64,000 nt of DNA from Adiantum capillus-veneris (lineage: Eukaryota; Streptophyta; Polypodiopsida; Polypodiales; Pteridaceae): the NCBI GenBank assembly GCA_014529385.2, contig CM043958.1, forward strand, positions 158,214,941 through 158,278,940, written 5' to 3'. Below the pieces are notes generated by a model. That model ran no database searches and had not been told where the DNA came from. It worked only from the letters and a program-made list of their open reading frames with translations. Every line of letters starts with the position of its first letter. Within the stretch, counting starts at the first letter, position 1. A program made the position numbers and the translations under genes. Below, in pieces: positions 1 through 12,290 of the stretch.

Positions 1-1504
1 TTCTTTTTCACAAAAAGAAGAATGGGACCTTAAGGCTATGCATAGATTACCGTGGACTGAACCAGGTAACTGTCAAAAACAAGTATCCAATTCCAAGGAT
101 TGACGAACTCTTGAACAGACTCCATGACGCCAAAATGTTTACAAAGATTGATCTAAGGTCAGGATATTAACAAATCAGGATCAAGGAATCAGAAATTCCA
201 AAGACAGCTTTCAACACTAGGTATGGACACTACGAATTTGCAGTAATGTCTTTTGGTCTAACAAATGCTCCTGCAAGCTTCAATCGACTTATGCAGGATA
301 TTTTCAAACCTTATCTAGATGATTTTGTCTTGGTTTTCTTTGATGACATTCTGTCTATTCTAAGAACGAGACAGATCATGAAAAACATGTTCCCAAAGTA
401 CTTGATCTTCTTCGAGAACACCAACTTTACCCTAAAGCGAGCAAGTGTACCTTCTGCTCACCAAAGGTCGGTTATCTTGGATTTATCATATCGATTGAAG
501 GGATTTCAGTGGACCCATATAAAGTCAAGGATATTGTTGATTGGCCTCAACCATCCACTGTCAGCGAAGTAAGAGGATTTCTTGGGATAACGGAATGGTA
601 CAGGATTTTTGTCAAGGACTGTGCATGTATTGCTGCACCTTTGATGGAACTCCTGAAGAAAGGATTGAGGATCAAATGGAAGACCAAGCACGAATCTAGT
701 TTTGCTAAGCTAAAAGATTTATTGGTCTCAGCTCCTATCTTAAAGCTTCCAGATTTCAGTAAGGAATTTGAAGTAGCAACCGATGCTAGCAAATTTGCTT
801 TAGGCGGAGTTCTTACTCAAGAAGGAAGACTGATGGCTTATACTTCACGAAAGCTAAGGGATCATGAGAAGAATTATTATACTCATGATTTGGAACTTTT
901 AGCGGTAATACATGCGCTGAAGTTATGGAGATATTATCTTCTCGGACGCAAGTTTCAGCTAGTTCCAGACCACAAGAGATTAAAATGGATTTTTACTCAA
1001 CCTATTCTCAATATGCGACAACGACAATGAATAGAACTCTTACAAGAATATGACCTTGACATAAAGTATAGACTAGGGAAGAAAAATGCCGTTGCAGATG
1101 GACTTAGCCGAGAATATTTTCTCGGGGCTATCTCTATTTCAAATAACCCTATCTGGGAAAGAATTAAAAAAGCATCTTTGGTAGATCCAGAATACCAACG
1201 TATAGTATCATTAGCCCAGCAGGATAAGATGCCTGAAGCTAAAGATTACTCTCTTATGGGAGGATGTCTTTACTACAGACATAGGCTCTGTGTACCCAGA
1301 GACCCACATTTAAAGAAGACTATTCTGTATGAAGCACACGATAGCCCTACATTTGGACATCCAGGTTCTGCTAAGACTCTTCATGCTGTCAGGAGAAGTT
1401 ATTTTTGGTCCGGGATGAAAGGAGACATACTTCGCTATGTGAGGCAATGTCTTTCTTGTCAGCGGATAAAAGCCGAAAGAATCAAGTTACCAGGGAAAAT
1501 TTAA
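1..1504 (+). pseudogene. Ty3/gypsy element A pol: RT, RNase H, integrase zinc domain
   Basis: This is the 3' part of a retrotransposon polyprotein, entering from the left window edge. Reverse transcriptase is read from base 3 and includes the [10 protein letters not shown] block, KIDLRSGY and the catalytic FFDD (a YxDD variant common in plant gypsy elements). A TAA at 168-170 interrupts RT, and a single frameshift near 362 moves the reading frame, after which it stays the same to 2665. RNase H follows (about 750-1030) with the DAS, ELLAV and PDHKRL motifs. A TGA at 1028-1030 and a TAA at 1502-1504 are further stops. ADGLSRE marks the RNase H-integrase linker, and an H-H-C-C zinc-binding domain with CLSCQR lies at about 1325-1470. 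Three stops and one frameshift make it non-functional. Family assignment is firm; the lineage rests on the chromodomain downstream. Confidence 0.93.
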
Positions 1505-2665
1505 CCTCTTGACATACCCCAGATGAAATGGGAATGCATCAATATGGACTTTGTTATAGGATTACCATCTACAGGAGGTGATGACTCTGTTTTTGTGGTT
1601 GTTGATATGCTCACAAAAGTGGCTCATCTAATACCCGTAAAGACAACCTTTACTGCTTCGGATATTAACCGAGTATTCATCAAGGAAATTTTTTGGTTAC
1701 ATGGTTTACCCAAGCGTATCGTCAGTGATAGAGATGACAAGTTTACATCAAAGTGTTGGACTTTGCTTTTCCAATCTATTGGGTCACAATTAGCCTTCAG
1801 CACAGCGTATTATCCACAGATAGATGGGCAGAATGAAAGAGTAAATCAAGTCATTGAGGACATTCTCAGGGCCTATTGTTCGCAAGAGCCAAATAAGTGG
1901 TTACAATATCTTCCTTTGATAGAATATGCTTACAATTCCTCCGCACACAAAAGCATTGGAATGTCACCCTTCAAAGCTCTTTATGGACAAGACTTTTTAG
2001 CACCACTGAACTTCCCAGATCCAGCTATCAAAGTAGAAGCCTCTAGGAAGATTTTAGAAGATATGGAAGCTCAGACTAGAGCTATTCGCCAAGACATTCA
2101 AGCCACTCAGGATAGACAGAAGAAGTATGCAGATGAGAACCATTTGGAAAGAACTTTCAAAGAAGGAGATAAGGTTTCTCTGCAAGTCCGACCAAAGAAA
2201 AGAAACTTATCACTAGGCAGATACAAGAAGCTAAGACCAATATATTGTGGACCATTTGAGATCGTTAAAGTTGTAAGTGACCAGGACTACAAGCTAAAGT
2301 TACCTACAAACTTAAAGGTTCATGATGTATTCCGCGTCAGCTTACTCAAACCCTATATCCCTAATCCTGATCAACTCTTGGACTCAGATCAAACAGTCAT
2401 GCCAGCACAAGGAGTTCTCGAGCTCCAATCTGACTATGTACTTGAAACAAGGGAAAGGAAGTTACGCAACAGAACAATCACGGAGCATCTAGTAAAGTGG
2501 AAGGATTACCCCGAAGAAGATGCAACATGGGAGGACGAACCAACGCTCATAAAAGATTACCCAAGCACATTCTTGAGATTAGGTTGTAAGGTCTTTGACC
2601 TGACCAACATGAACACCATTGTACCATGGAATAAACATAAGGGAAAAAGTTACTATTTTTCGTAG
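1505..2665 (+). pseudogene. Ty3/gypsy element A integrase core and chromodomain (chromovirus)
   Basis: This continues the same frame as the preceding segment, separated only by the TAA at 1502-1504. The integrase catalytic core shows the D, D, E triad: D in NMDFVIGLP, D in VSDRDDKFTS, and E in DGQNERVNQ. A GPFEIVKVV block (GPY/F-type) and VHDVFRVSLLKPY follow. The C-terminus has a chromodomain with YVLETRERK, HLVKWKDYP and DATWEDE, which in this family directs insertion to chromatin marked by histone modifications. About 380 residues are uninterrupted, so this is the best preserved part of element A. A complete chromovirus would have an LTR immediately downstream. Confidence 0.93.
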
Positions 2666-3234
2666 TTTTCCAAATTCTATCTGTGCCATGATGTTCAGAA
2701 TGTTATAAAGCTTTCAAAAGTGAGTTAAAATAATTTTTTGTGGAAAATTTCCAAAAATAGTAAGTTTTTGGTCACCCGACCCGTCTAGTTTTAACCGTCT
2801 CGAAAAATTGCACTCGTACTCTGAAATTAAAAAAATGCATTTTCAGACCCCGAGGACTACTAAATATGATAGGTACTCGGACACGTACACCTTAGTTAGA
2901 GCTTAGTATAGCAATTTACGGCATTAAATTACGATTCGTATCGCCCGTTTTAGCCTAAAATCAAAATTTCCTAAGGTTGTGCGAGGAGCACCGGGGCTCG
3001 GGGGCTGTGTGCGAACAGGTCTCAAGCCAATGGGAGCTTGCCTTAGTAGCTACGGGGCGCCCTCTCATGTCTAGGGATTTGTGGGAGACTTGCCATGCTT
3101 GAGAGAGAGTGTGAGAGTTAGTTAGACTAGCTAAGTGGACACTTGGTAGGCATGTAACGGAGTTGCCTTGCATGAGTTGAGAGCTCCCTCAGATGCATTT
3201 AGCAGCATGGTTCGATTTTTAGCTTGGGAGAGCC

Positions 3235-3242
3235 TATATAAG
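3235..3242 (+). promoter_or_regulatory. TATA box-like TATATAAG in the presumed LTR
   Basis: A canonical plant-type TATA element sits about 500 to 600 bp after the polyprotein stop, in the place where an LTR promoter would be. No transcription start can be read from sequence alone. Confidence 0.35.
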
Positions 3243-3249
3243 AGTGTGT

Positions 3250-3250
3250 T

Positions 3251-3283
<33 letters not shown>

Positions 3284-3302
3284 GCACACATACACACACA
3301 CA
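3250..3302. repeat. (CA)n/(TA)n compound microsatellite
   Basis: A run of CA dinucleotides passes into TATATATG and back to CA. It lies just downstream of the TATA-like box. Confidence 0.9.
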
Positions 3303-3420
3303 CCTTGGGGAGGTGCTCCCGGCACACATAGCTTTGGAGAAGAAGCAAAAGAGGGAAGTGTTGCCCGAATCTCATCTCGAGAACTCCATTGGATCAGAAT
3401 TTTGAGCAGATTTTAGCCCT

Positions 3421-5559
3421 AATCATGGTAAAATCAAATTTATTTTATGCTTTGCTGCAAATCTCTCTATCATTCTCTTAATTCCGCAAATATTATGCTT
3501 AATCATAGCTAAATTACTCAATAGATGCTCTCTAATTCTCCATATCATTAGTCTATTGTATAATCTTAATCTAATTGTTAATTATGCAAGAAATTAACCT
3601 CTCCTGATCATGGATTAATGCATGATTAGTAAGAAGAAATCTGTCGCTAGTCATCATAGTAAATAAATGTCAAGCCGACAATGATGTGGAATTGGTCAAT
3701 TTCACCCTATTACCACACAATGCTTTGAGTAACTAAGTTAGATTCAATCTGTTCATAGATTAGGATGTAAGTAAGGGTAATTAATCCATCATTAATCCAC
3801 TAGGAAGGGGGAAATCCTCTTACCTATGCATATGGAAATTATGCATCTCTCTACATACATTAGGAAGGTGATTGAGCATGTCTAATTCACCCCTCTAGTA
3901 ATTTGATTAAGTAAAAATCTAAAATTCCTAATTACCTAGACCAAATATTTAACTTTAGAGCCAATTTTCGCAGGAACAAGTAAGGTACTATCCATAAATT
4001 ACTATGTCTTGAAGGAAATCTAACCCTCTCGTATAAAAGGAATTGTTGAGTGATTCTATGGTGTCATATTGGTTGTTATGGTACTCCCGGACATTAGTTC
4101 TTTTTCTCCAAGTTTGTCAATTAAGTAGTGAGTATAAAATGGCCCCGGTAAAGAAAACTCGCTTCAGTGGTGCCTGCGACCGCGAGGCAGGAACAAGCAA
4201 CGTGAATGGAAAAGAGAAAGCTCCCATGGACGACCAAGTAGCGGCCAACTCACGGGTCAATGACGAGGAAATGGAGGAGGTAGATCACATTTTAATTCAA
4301 GTTTGTTTAATTTAACATTGCATACGATAAGTTAGGAAAGAACGTATCCCTAAACATGTTGGAGAAATCCGACGGAAACCTCGGCATTTGAATTGAAATG
4401 TATACTAAATTCTAAGTAGGAAAGAATGGTTGTTGGATATAGTGTTTGAGATAGGAAAGAATGTATGGTAGGGAAAATTTAGCTCGGCATGTTCATTTCT
4501 ATTTCCAATGTTGAAACTAGTCATGATCCCCGTACTGTTCATAGGGGGCGGCTCGCGAGGATTTCGCAGTAGCTAGAGTTACTAGCTTAGGACACACAAA
4601 GAAGTGTGAGTGTGGGGGTGGAAAGTGGGGGCTTGGCTCGGGTTTCCAATGCCTATGAGAAGGGTGGTCCCGATTGGTCAGGAACTCTCCGTCCCCACAG
4701 TGTTATAAATTGACTCTAGTAATACTCATTGACCCAAGAACGGCGAAGCCTCAAGTGTACGTGCCTTTGAAACATGGGGAAAAAGGCACTCGGGACTTCT
4801 GTCCTCTTGGAAGGTGGGTCTTAGGATCGCTAGATAAATTAAGCACGCTTCCCTTGTGGGGTGGAACTAGATCTGGATGCTAGTAGGCTCGAACTCTACT
4901 CGCTTTGTGATGAGAGATCGTCCGGTAGATGAACCATAAACCACTTTGTTTTCTTCCGCTGTATATTTAGTGGCCACCAGGTTGACATCAGATCCGTCGT
5001 TTGAGACGACGGGGTGGGGACCTCACATTGTTGTCTAGGTCTTCTCCTTTTTTTGTTAGGCTCATCAACATGGTTAGTGCATAGGGGGTTGAATGACCTA
5101 CGTGGCTAACCTATCGGGGATTTTTCCTTGGATTTGCCTAAACACCCGGTACTGGGCATCGAAAAGGCGTGGCGCCTAAACTGGTACAATTGGTGTTGGT
5201 ACCCTACCACCTACTGGTACTTGGGATCCTTTCAGATCTCGGGTTCATGGAGGGAGGCAAAGTGGCCTCAACTTATGTCTGGCTCAGGTAGGTTGAAGGC
5301 GTTCTAGCTCACTCCCGGCAAAGTTAAATTCTCTCTTTCCATAGTAGAGCAGATGTGAATGGGTGGACCGGACGATCCTTGCACAGGGTCCCGTGCTCTG
5401 CTAGTTATTTTGTCATAAACTTCTTTATGTTATGGTATACCCAAATTTTGTCATTGCATTAATACATGGTTTCGTGTCTCATTTAGATGGGGCATTTAAA
5501 TATTCTATGTTGTCAGTTTCTCATGTCTTTGTGCACTATATTTCACCCTCCACTATATA

Positions 5560-5562
<3 letters not shown>
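3421..5562. other. Long stretch without recognisable genes
   Basis: Apart from the short ORF at 4139, I see no conserved protein signature, RNA gene or clear repeat ends. The first part is AT-rich. The second part (about 4500-5420) is more GC-balanced and could be the leader or decayed gag of a retroelement, but nothing supports a firm name. Confidence 0.5.
4139..4315 (+). CDS. Short unassigned ORF, possibly a gag N-terminus
   Basis: An ATG at 4139 opens 58 codons of a hydrophilic peptide beginning MAPVKKTRFSG, rich in charged residues, ending at TAA 4313-4315. The composition resembles the start of some retrotransposon gag proteins, and it lies downstream of the probable LTR. No gag core, zinc knuckle or other domain follows. 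It could equally be chance. I do not recognise it. Confidence 0.2.
   Translation: MAPVKKTRFSGACDREAGTSNVNGKEKAPMDDQVAANSRVNDEEMEEVDHILIQVCLI

Positions 5563-5609
<47 letters not shown>
5563..5609. repeat. (TC)n microsatellite
   Basis: An uninterrupted TC dinucleotide tract of about 47 bp. Serine/leucine-rich reading frames across it are artefacts of the repeat. Confidence 0.95.
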
Positions 5610-5613
<4 letters not shown>

Positions 5614-5839
5614 GCAACGCGATGTACACATATATTCACCCTCCACAATGTTATATTTTTCTTGAGCGCGCTTCTATTCATAACACCCATTCAAAGGTAG
5701 CACTAGCCGCTAGGTGCCTCTGGATGTAGTCCCAGCTCATGGCCTAAACGTTTTGGCTTGGTCGAGCGTTGAGAGCCCCTCCCCTATGCAAATGCTTTTG
5801 CAACTCTGATGTATATTGAAAATTGTATAAAGGTGTCTT

Positions 5840-6310
5840 CATTCAAATTTGATAATACCCTGACTTAATATCAATCTTTGTGAAGGTATAAAATCCATGT
5901 AATCAGTCAAGTATTTCATCAATCCTTGATATTGCATACTTATTTTTTATTGTTACCTGGTTCAATCCACGATAATCAATACAAAGACATAGAGTATCAT
6001 CCTTCTTCCTATTAAAGAGAACTGAAGTACTCCATGGAGAAACGTTGGGTCGAATGAAGACTTGTGCAAGGAGTTGAGTTAACTGCTCCTTGAGTTCCGT
6101 AGATTCAAGTATTGTCATTATGTAAGGTCTACGAGCAGCTGATTGAGCTCATGGAGTAAGCTCTATTGCATGATCAACATCACGCTTGAGTGGTAACTAT
6201 GAAAGTTCTTTGGGAAATGCATCATCACATTCTGTTATCCATTTGAGTTCAGGTGAATCTAACTTCTTCTCCTTAGGGTTAAGCTTTACTACATAGATCC
6301 TCTAATTTTT
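5840..6310 (-). pseudogene. Ty3/gypsy element B: PR-RT linker and RT N-terminus
   Basis: Read on the minus strand, this holds the acidic linker before RT, then the start of reverse transcriptase: a PLKRDVDHAIELTP block, [17 protein letters not shown], the [16 protein letters not shown] motif, and KIDIKSGYYQI near 5855. The catalytic DD region is missing because homology stops near 5840. In-frame stops lie in the linker, after DEILD (just below 5903) and after SGYYQI. The RT block is similar in wording to element A ([10 protein letters not shown]), so the two may be related lineages. It is clearly dead. Confidence 0.85.
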
Positions 6311-6329
6311 CCTATGACACTTTATAAGT

Positions 6330-6907
6330 TTGGTAAAGTTCACTAATCAGAGCTTAGGCTTTCCTCATTTTTCAAAGAGGAACAGGTTCTAGTCTCCTCT
6401 TTCCAATAGTAGATAACCCTCAAGCTACCTTGACCTCTTGAGTAATCTCTGCTCGAGCATACTTGACAAGGGTCAAGAAATGTTGATAGTACAATTCCAG
6501 ATGTTTTGTTCCTTCAGTACAGTCAAGAAACTCATTCATATGGTCAGAATGATAAACTTTGTTCTGATAGTTCTTCTTGAGCTGGGTTTTAAGGTAATCC
6601 CAAGTTGCAGCATTAGGATCAACATTGTTTTTTATGCAATGGTCTCTCCACCTTTCGTTGGATACTTTCTCTAGCTTGAACTTAGTGATGAGGATTTATT
6701 TACTACTGACAAGTGAGCCAAATCAAAGCAATCATCCATACACTCAATCCAATCTTCAAGAACTTTGCCTACATCTTTGCCTTCCCCGCTAAAATTTCAA
6801 GGTTGAGACTTGCGAAGCATAGCATCGATGCCTCTATCAATGATGGTGTGTTGAGTAACAATAGGCGCATTTGCGTTAGCAACAACCGCATTTCCTCTAG
6901 GAGGCAT
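6330..6907 (-). pseudogene. Ty3/gypsy element B gag
   Basis: An ATG at 6907 (minus) begins MPPRGNAVVANANAP. After a stop it continues into a typical plant gypsy gag core (retrotrans_gag type) with DVGKVLEDWIECMDDCFDL, RWRDHCIKNN, ATWDYLKTQLKKNY, and LELYYQHFLTLVKYARAEI. The frame is lost near 6400, and no zinc knuckle or aspartic protease appears before the RT linker at 6310. An internal deletion has therefore removed the gag C-terminus and protease. Order and strand match the adjacent RT fragment, so this is one collapsed element. Confidence 0.8.
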
Positions 6908-7108
6908 GGTAACTTACGGCACCATATCAACCAAGGTCGCACTTAGTAAAATATCCTAATATCCTTGAAGTTCTTAAATAAATAAAATAGATAGTTGAAG
7001 ATAAGATGAGAGAGAAATAGAAGAAATAATAACGAATAAATTATTCCAATTTCTATATCACAAAACTTTTGGGGTTCCAGATAGTCTATAAAGTGTCTTG
7101 AAAGTTTT

Positions 7109-7794
7109 TTAATAGATCCTACTGGCTTTGACATAATGCACTCGGTAATATCCATTGCGACATCCTTCTAGCAATGGAGCATAACTATCCCATACCTTGA
7201 GTATATTGGACGGGTGATCCCAATAATCCTTTTTGATCTTTGGTTGCAACATTTCTTCATTGGCATGTGAGAAAAACCATTGTTGAGTAAGAGATTTGTT
7301 CATTACATGTACCCCCATTTCGGTGTGAACATTTACCTTTATGTATCCGAAGTAGTCATCAAAGTAAGAAGATTCTTTTGGAAATACATTTGGTGTGTCC
7401 CATCCAGCTGAGCTATGTATATTTTCACAATTTGCAAGGCAGTGAGGTGTGCTGTAAGCATTGTATAAAACCTTTACATGGCGAGGATTGTAGATTATTG
7501 ACTTTCCTTTGTCGGTCTTAGGGTAAGTTCATAAGCATTTATGTACAAAATTTGATTAGTGACAACAATCTCCCTTCTCAACATGGATTGTATCCACTGG
7601 ATACTCCCAATAGGCCAGGGTTTATGCTCAGGTGGTCTAAACTTGGGGTTCCCTATAGAGTAATTATACCAAGCTCGTAATGTATTAGGTACAATAAAAT
7701 CCGTAGACATCAACATTTTCTTCTCTTCCCTATTATGCGTGGTAGTGACAATACTTCGCACTTCCACTCCAGTTTGGAAATACTCCTCCACCAT
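7109..7794 (-). pseudogene. Unrecognised coding-like region, one frameshift
   Basis: Two consecutive minus-strand reading frames join into about 228 codons. The first (7794-7495) begins MVEEYFQTGVEV and contains RAWYNYSIGNPKF and HKPWPIGSIQW. After a TAA at 7495-7497 the frame that continues has YNPRHVKVLYNAY, GWDTPNVFPKESSYFDDY and LTQQWFFSHANEEM, ending at 7109. The amino-acid composition is protein-like, rich in W, Y and P, unlike the low-complexity frames elsewhere. I cannot match it to a known family. It lies upstream of the element B gag on the same strand, so it could be an extra ORF of that element, a captured host exon or an endogenous viral remnant. The function is unknown. Confidence 0.45.
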
Positions 7795-7928
7795 AATGGG
7801 AGATTATCTCCACCCATATCCCTCGAGGTAAGATGTCAGTCATCTACACACACACCTTATCACTCAAGCTAGTTTGAATGATAAAACCAAGATTCAAACT
7901 CAAAGATTATATCCTCAAAACAATATGT

Positions 7929-8346
7929 GTCGTATCATGGGTAATATGAAAGGGTTAATGGGTGAAAGCATGACTGGGTGGTACACTTTTATGGGTTGAT
8001 TACTAGTTTTGAATAGATGCACTATTAGACGTGGTGCGCGGTAAAATTTTTGCAAATTAATTCTAATTTTGGCACCAAACAACTTTTTAGATTATCCTCT
8101 TCAAGAGCTATCCAATGATATATCACATGCCTTGGGTATCTTTGTCAAACATATTACAGCTATTAATTTGTCAAATAGTGATGTCCCGGACACAGCGTTG
8201 GTGTCCACCCAGTCATGCTTTCACCCTAATAGATCAGTTAATAGCGTTCAATCTTTGCCAACCAAAGAGACTATGAATTCCTCTTTGGAATTGTAATTTT
8301 GTGCTTACCATAGTATATATGTTTTGTCTAGTGATTGGGATTAATT
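7929..8346. repeat. Dispersed repeat R1, copy 1, left part
   Basis: The sequence from CGTATCATGGGTAATATGAA at about 7931, and again from about 8238 to 8346, matches 55600-55752 with a few substitutions. Copy 2 lacks the intervening part. Shared text includes the run ending GTCTAGTGATTGGGATTAAT. Confidence 0.75.
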
Positions 8347-9282
8347 GTGATGTGGGACGGATGTCTAACCTCACTATCCTATCTTATTCCAATTTTAGCA
8401 AGAATCACGATTAAATTGTCAATCCATGAGACGAATCTGATTCGACTAGTGCATAGAGGCTACAAGAGGTTGTCAATCTTTTGCAAAACAACTAACAAAT
8501 CGCATCTAACTCAATCTACACTCAAGTGACTGAAATCACCAAAAACCAATCGCTCATCGGCAAACATATCACATCCGTTACAACATCCAATGACATCCAA
8601 ATGTAACGAAACTTCTAGGACTAGTTTATAAGACCTAAGCACACATGCCTATGGTTTCAAACCCCACTTTAGGTCAAGTTCCAAAATCGCGATTATTAAC
8701 AACACTTGATTATTGACGTAGTCGTTTTTGACCCAAAATGCACCTAAATGCGTAGCAATGATGTCCCAATACCCCACTTATAATTAATGTTTGATTTTGA
8801 AGTATAAATTCCTACTTATGATGAAACTAGGCCACGGGTCGGCGATGCAAAAGCCAAAAATTACTATGTTGTGTTTACGTCAATGCGTAGAGCTCTTACC
8901 TACGGTTGCAATGCAACAAACGCTACAAGAATGTGACAACTGGAGAGGGAGTAGGAAGCGCGAGAAGGTGAGAAGTGAGTGCCGTTAGCTCACGCTGTGT
9001 ATTTCATTATCCAAAACTTAACAATAACTTACAAAAATTGGCTTTTATACCTTAGCCAAGGTTTTGGTGGTCAAACTTAATTATCCGGGAGCTCTAACTA
9101 AAGATAGGCAATGACAGGTTGATACAATCTTGAAGCTTGTAGCCTCGGCTCATCAGTTACAAGGTTTATCCAAAAAATAAGAGTTACAATATTCCTGATT
9201 TATCTAAATAATAAGTATTTTTACAATGAGAGCTCCAAAAAATGGTATCCATGGTGTCCATGTTAGCTCGTTGCTAACATGT
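8347..9282. other. Sequence present in R1 copy 1 only
   Basis: About 935 bp separates the two R1 parts here but is absent at the corresponding point of copy 2 (about 55753). It could be an insertion in copy 1 or a deletion in copy 2. I see no gene, terminal repeats or clear target duplication in it. Confidence 0.5.
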
Positions 9283-10350
9283 GTGTACAGATCCTCTTGG
9301 TTCATAGCAAGATAATTACACTTATGTCAAAAGAAAAGTTATATTCTATAAGGGGTAGTATGATGGGATCTAGTAAAAAAAGTATTTCACTGAGCCTTTT
9401 TGGGCCAAAGAGAAATACTATGTGTTGTTAAAAGTGTATTTTACGGCTAATCCATACGTTAATTGCAATAGATCGCACAGAGCGGAAGCAATAGAAATTA
9501 ATATCATGTGGATTATTCATCTAGGATAACTCTAGTATGTGCAAAATGTAGATATGAGAGAAGTAAGGAAAGAGGATTTCCCTCCCAAGCCATATTCTTG
9601 CCCGTAGGCAATAAGGTTACTGCAGGGAGAGATGTACCTATAGCAAGGAGAACCTAGAATTTGTAGAGATATTGAATTTTTAATAGTAAGAGGGATAGAT
9701 TTGGTTAGAGAGGGAGATGAAATTAGAGATATATATTGGAATATTAGAGATAAAAAAGAAAACAACAAGAAATCAACAAAATATCAAAGTAGAACACATC
9801 TTACTTGGCAAACCCTTCGAGAGTTATTCATGATTTTTGATGGAGAGAGAAGAACCGGGAAGATTTCAAGCCTTGATTTATGCACCAAGTTTAAGTCCTT
9901 TTTTATTAGAGTGTATCCTCCAAGGATAGCTTACAAGGTTGGCTAGTCTTCATCTAGGAGTAAGTTTAGGCTTAGGCTTATGTTTATGGCTAAGTACAAT
10001 TAGGCATTACTACTCTCACTCCCTCATGAATGGTTTTCAAGGAAGAAGAGGTCCCCTTTTATAGGTGAAGGGAACCCCCAAGGGTTGCACAAGAAAGAGA
10101 AAAGCCAGTGTGAACAAGAACTGGCAAAGTTTGAAATGAGTTGTCCCTCCATGATGTGGGCAGATTGAGGTCCACCATTTTGATCATATCTCCTCAACCC
10201 TGGTTCAATATAAATAATTAAAAATAGGAGAAAAAAAATAAGTTTATAAACTACAACCCCCATTTTATATACTTCTTCCAATTAGGATTGAAACCTTGTG
10301 TTAAAAAATCATAAACATAGGGTAGATTTTCGGCACCAAAAGTCTAAGAC
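9283..10350. repeat. Dispersed repeat R1, copy 1, right part
   Basis: This matches 55753-56855 in the same order and orientation, with scattered substitutions and small indels. Shared blocks include AATCCATACGTTAATT, the GGGAGAGATGTACCT stretch and AGGGAACCCCCAAGGGTT. Short open frames in both copies end in similar peptides (PRIAYK), but they are not convincing genes. Confidence 0.75.
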
Positions 10351-10589
10351 CATATTAGGTAAAGTGGGAAAATCCCAATTCCCAGGTTGGACAACTTTCA
10401 ATATATCATGTACAAAATATAGAGATTTTGTCAAAAAATTGAGTTTTCTTAAGGTCTCATTCCACTTTATGCACATACAATACACAATGAAAACAACTAA
10501 AGTACCATGGTTTCAATCAATTGGATTATTAGGAGACGAGTATATTGCATCCATTATCGTTGTCTATGTCCTACTGTCCTACCTACAAC

Positions 10590-12290
10590 CTATCTCAACA
10601 TGGAGAGCTTGGTTTCTAGGTCCACCACTTGTCCAAGTTAATGTAAAAGTGACTCAAGGTTCACAACTTGTGAAAGCAAGGATCCATTGAGGAATACAAT
10701 CCACTTGGCTATTTTTCCTTAATTTATTGCATGTGACATTCAAGCAAGGTCAACTTCTAATCTATAACTTCTTAATTTGAGGCATGGGGCATACATAAAA
10801 TATGTAGCATATGCTCTATTGCCTCATAGGAAGGTTGGTTTCAAGGTGCACTTATCCATGCTCGCCTATCTTGGAGAAATGATGAAGCTTGCTTCTCTCC
10901 TTGTTTCAATGGAGACTAGCTTGGACAAGTGGTGGACCTTTGCTTCTCTCTATGTTTCAATAGAGTTATCTTGGACAAGTGGTGATCTTGGAACAAAACC
11001 CCCATGTAAAACATATCATGGGTATTCCAAGTGATTAGAAAGATTATCATTTAAGATATAACCTTATAGGTTGGACAAATGGAGCTTGGCTTGGAGAAAT
11101 GGTGGACCTTTGATTCTCTCCATGTTTCAATGGAGCCTATCTTGGATAAATGGTGGAGCTTGCTTCTGTCCATGTTTCGATGGAGCCTAGCTTGAACAGT
11201 TGGTGGACCTTTGCTTCTCTCTATGTTTCAATAGAGTTAGCTTAGACACGTGGTGGATCTTCAAACTAAGCCAACTACTATCAATGTTTCCTAGCTTGGA
11301 CAAGTGGTGGAGTGTTTCTCTACTCCATGTTTCAATGGATCTTAGCTTGGACAAGTGTTGGACCTTAAAACAAAAACCCCATGTACAACATAGAATGGAT
11401 TTTCTAGATTTCAATGGAGTCTAGATTTAACAAATGGTGGAGCTTGTCTTCATCCATGTTTCAATGAAACTATCTTGGACAAGTGGTGGACCTTGTAACA
11501 AACCCCCCCATGTACAACATATCATTGGTTTTCTAAGTGATGGGAAGGAATACCATTCAAGATATAAACTTATAGCTTGGATAAGTAGTTGACTTTAAAA
11601 CCAAATTCATCATAATACAATGAAATACAGGTTAGCCAATTCCTAAATCTTGAGACCAAACCTCCCATGCTATTAGAGATAATATATTGGATAAGTGGTG
11701 GACCTTCTATTATTTTCCCATGCCTAGTTTAGACTACCGGTACACTTTGCAGCTATAAAGGTTGGACGAGTTGTGGAGCCTTGTTTCTATCCATGTTTTA
11801 ATGGATCCTAGCTTGGACAAGTGGTGGACCTTGGAAAAAAGCTTCCATGTACAACATATATGAGGTTTTCCATGTTTTAATGGAACCTATCTTGGACAAA
11901 TGGTGAATCTTGCTTCTCTCCATGTTGATTTTGGAACTACCTTAGACAAGTGGTGGAGCTTTTCTTTTCTACTCTTCATAATACAATGAAGTATACGTTG
12001 GTTACATGGTGAATCTTAAGGCCAAACCTCCCATTTTACTAGAGATGATAGGTTGGATAAGTGGATCAACCTTCTATCATTTCTCCATGACTATATTGGA
12101 CAATTAGTAGACCTAACATCTCTCTATGTTGTCTAGAGATAAGCTTGGACAAGTGATGGACCCTGCTTCTCTCTTCCCTTGGTTTACTAGTTTGAAGACT
12201 CAGTATATATACTTTCTTAGATCTAGCTTGAACAAGTGGTGGACCTTGTATCCACAATCTTAATTCATTACAAAGAAGTATATGAAAAAA
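10590..12290. repeat. Satellite block A, higher-order repeat on a 20-bp motif
   Basis: The motif TTGGACAAGTGGTGGACCTT and close variants recur every few tens of bases, embedded in longer units that share phrases such as CTCTCCATGTTTCAATGG and the anchor CCCATGTAAAACATATCATG (here at 11001). The right part (11698-12224) is nearly the same as 18198-18724 in block B. Many reading frames cross it, giving peptides with repeated GPPLVQ or LDKWW, but these come from the repeat itself. Confidence 0.9.

Larger units (their letters stand above)
2666..3420 (+). repeat. Probable 3' LTR region of element A, boundaries unresolved
   Basis: This non-coding stretch lies directly after the element A chromodomain, where the 3' LTR is expected. 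A TATATAAG box at 3235-3242 is followed by a (CA)n tract, which resembles an LTR core promoter and transcript start. The 5' LTR is outside the window, so termini and target duplication cannot be tested. The assignment is inferred from position and the TATA box. Confidence 0.45.

Noticed and set aside
5177-5215. A primer site near TGGCGCC and TGGTACAATTGG
   Set aside because: It does not match any plant tRNA 3' end well, and no LTR end lies beside it.
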